Source of the DNA: Desulfofustis sp. | GTDB taxonomy: Bacteria; Desulfobacterota; Desulfobulbia; Desulfobulbales; Desulfocapsaceae | Assembly (NCBI GenBank): GCA_029287755.1 | Contig: JARFQM010000466.1 | Coordinates: 1 to 6,027, forward strand | DNA: 6,027 bases | Reading direction: 5' to 3' | Notes under the pieces: model-generated | What the model saw: only the letters and a program-made list of their open reading frames with translations | What the model was told of the DNA's origin: nothing | Databases searched by the model: none | Made by a program: the position numbers and the translations under genes | Shown here: positions 5,584-6,027 of the stretch, in pieces | Position numbering within the stretch: position 1 is the first letter of the stretch | How the letters are laid out: each line of letters starts with the position of its first letter

Positions 5584-5628
5584 AATGTGATGAAAACATT
5601 TTTGAACGAATGTGTCAATGCATACATT
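5584..5628. promoter_or_regulatory. Two AATGT...ACATT inverted repeats, likely GntR operators
   Basis: The first repeat is AATGT (5584-5588) with ACATT (5596-5600), spacer seven. The second is AATGTGT (5609-5615) with ATACATT (5622-5628), spacer six, one mismatch in seven pairs. The first covers the predicted -10 box and the second covers the -35 box of the dctP promoter. The second also lies upstream of the gntR promoter. FadR-type GntR dimers bind short inverted repeats with a TGT/ACA core, and the regulator gene is adjacent, so repression of the TRAP operon from here is a sound inference. Confidence 0.6.
5590..5618 (-). promoter_or_regulatory. Promoter of the dctPQM operon
   Basis: On the minus strand a perfect TTGACA (5618-5613) and TTTCAT (5595-5590, four of six matches to TATAAT) are spaced by exactly 17 bases, a good sigma-70 layout. 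The leader to the dctP ATG would be roughly 60 bases and include the GC hairpin at 5538-5552. Both boxes lie inside inverted repeats. Confidence 0.6.
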
Positions 5629-5635
5629 AAAATAT

Positions 5636-5664
5636 TTGACGATGCTGAGCTAAACGAGTAATCT
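5636..5664 (+). promoter_or_regulatory. Candidate promoter of the gntR gene
   Basis: TTGACG (5636-5641) and TAATCT (5659-5664) are spaced by 17 bases. The -35 box is strong (five of six); the -10 box is weak (three of six). It lies just beyond the second operator-like repeat, so the same regulator could control both directions. Confidence 0.4.
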
Positions 5665-5688
5665 CTCTTTAGAAAAGGAGTTCTGCTC

Positions 5689-6027
5689 ATGCCGATGACC
5701 AACAAAATAACCCGCGTCGATGACGCCTACGCCCGCTTAAAGGAAGAAATTCGCACAAACCGGATGCCGCCTGGTTTTCAGGCCACTGAGCCTGAAATCG
5801 CATTGCAGCTCGGAATGAGTCGAACACCGGTCAGAGAAGCACTTATCCGTCTGGAATCTGAGGGCCTGGTTGAGCTCATCCCGCGTCGGGGGGCTCGCGT
5901 CCTGCCAATCAACGTCAACGACATGAAGGAAATATACGAAATCCTCACGTCCCTTGAGCCTGACGTTGCAGCGAATATCGCGGCCCAAAAACTAACAGGA
6001 GCTGAACTGCGGCCCCTCGAGAAGGCC
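5689..6027 (+). CDS. GntR-family (FadR/FCD subfamily) transcriptional regulator, 3' partial
   Basis: The window holds the first 113 codons; the gene runs off the right edge. ATG 5689 follows AAAAGGAG (5673-5680) at eight bases; a second ATG at 5695 is farther from it. Residues 10-75 form the winged helix-turn-helix of GntR proteins: DDAYARLKEEIRTNRMPPG (11-29), then EPEIALQLGMSRTPVREAL (34-52), the classic recognition-helix signature, and LVELIPRRGARV (60-71), the wing. From about residue 76 (NVNDMKEIYEILTSLEP) the sequence looks like the start of an FCD ligand-binding domain, which in this subfamily senses small organic acids, often with a metal. Roughly 110-120 residues should lie outside. 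It is divergent from dctPQM, the usual arrangement for a local repressor released by the transported substrate or its product. Ligand and metal residues are not visible. Confidence 0.9.
   Translation, partial: MPMTNKITRVDDAYARLKEEIRTNRMPPGFQATEPEIALQLGMSRTPVREALIRLESEGLVELIPRRGARVLPINVNDMKEIYEILTSLEPDVAANIAAQKLTGAELRPLEKA

Noticed and set aside
5526..5705. 60-codon N-terminal extension of the TRAP receptor
   Set aside because: It would cover the promoter, the operators and the start of gntR, and the signal peptide plus ribosome site place the start at 5525.
5737..5988. 83-codon minus-strand frame opposite gntR
   Set aside because: It is antisense to a clear GntR DNA-binding domain and has no independent support.

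Overview
The window looks like proteobacterial DNA, most likely from a free-living or marine alphaproteobacterium. The reasons are a complete TRAP uptake operon, a FadR-type GntR regulator, strong purine-rich ribosome sites and moderate G+C. This placement is inference from gene content, not from a marker gene.

Left part (about 1-1281): an A+T-richer stretch with little coding. It holds two small plus-strand genes with good ribosome-binding sites. One encodes an unrecognised 59-residue protein (32-211). The other encodes a 58-residue protein that reads like one or two HEAT/leucine-rich-repeat-variant (LRV) units (622-798). The spacers hold several small inverted repeats. I see no tRNA, rRNA, CRISPR array or transposase.

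Right part (about 1282-6027): one catabolic locus. From right to left it has (1) a FadR/FCD-type GntR regulator on the plus strand, cut by the window end; (2) the divergent minus-strand operon dctP-dctQ-dctM of a TRAP transporter; (3) a 40-residue single-helix membrane protein just after dctM; and (4) a tartrate/D-malate-dehydrogenase-like enzyme of the isocitrate/isopropylmalate dehydrogenase family. The simple reading is a substrate-inducible module: the receptor captures a hydroxy-acid in the periplasm, the QM permease imports it with sodium, the dehydrogenase oxidises it with NAD, and the GntR protein senses it or a product.

The best observations are these. Two AATGT...ACATT inverted repeats lie over the -10 and -35 boxes of the predicted dctP promoter, so they are strong operator candidates. 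The 40-residue membrane protein looks like an extra TRAP-linked component. The dehydrogenase carries Cys95 where the family has its first substrate-binding Arg, so its substrate may be neither tartrate nor D-malate. A GC-rich hairpin with a short T-run between dctP and dctQ could set the receptor:permease ratio. I found no convincing wholly new system. Most of the right part is a recognisable transporter/catabolic locus with some unusual details.
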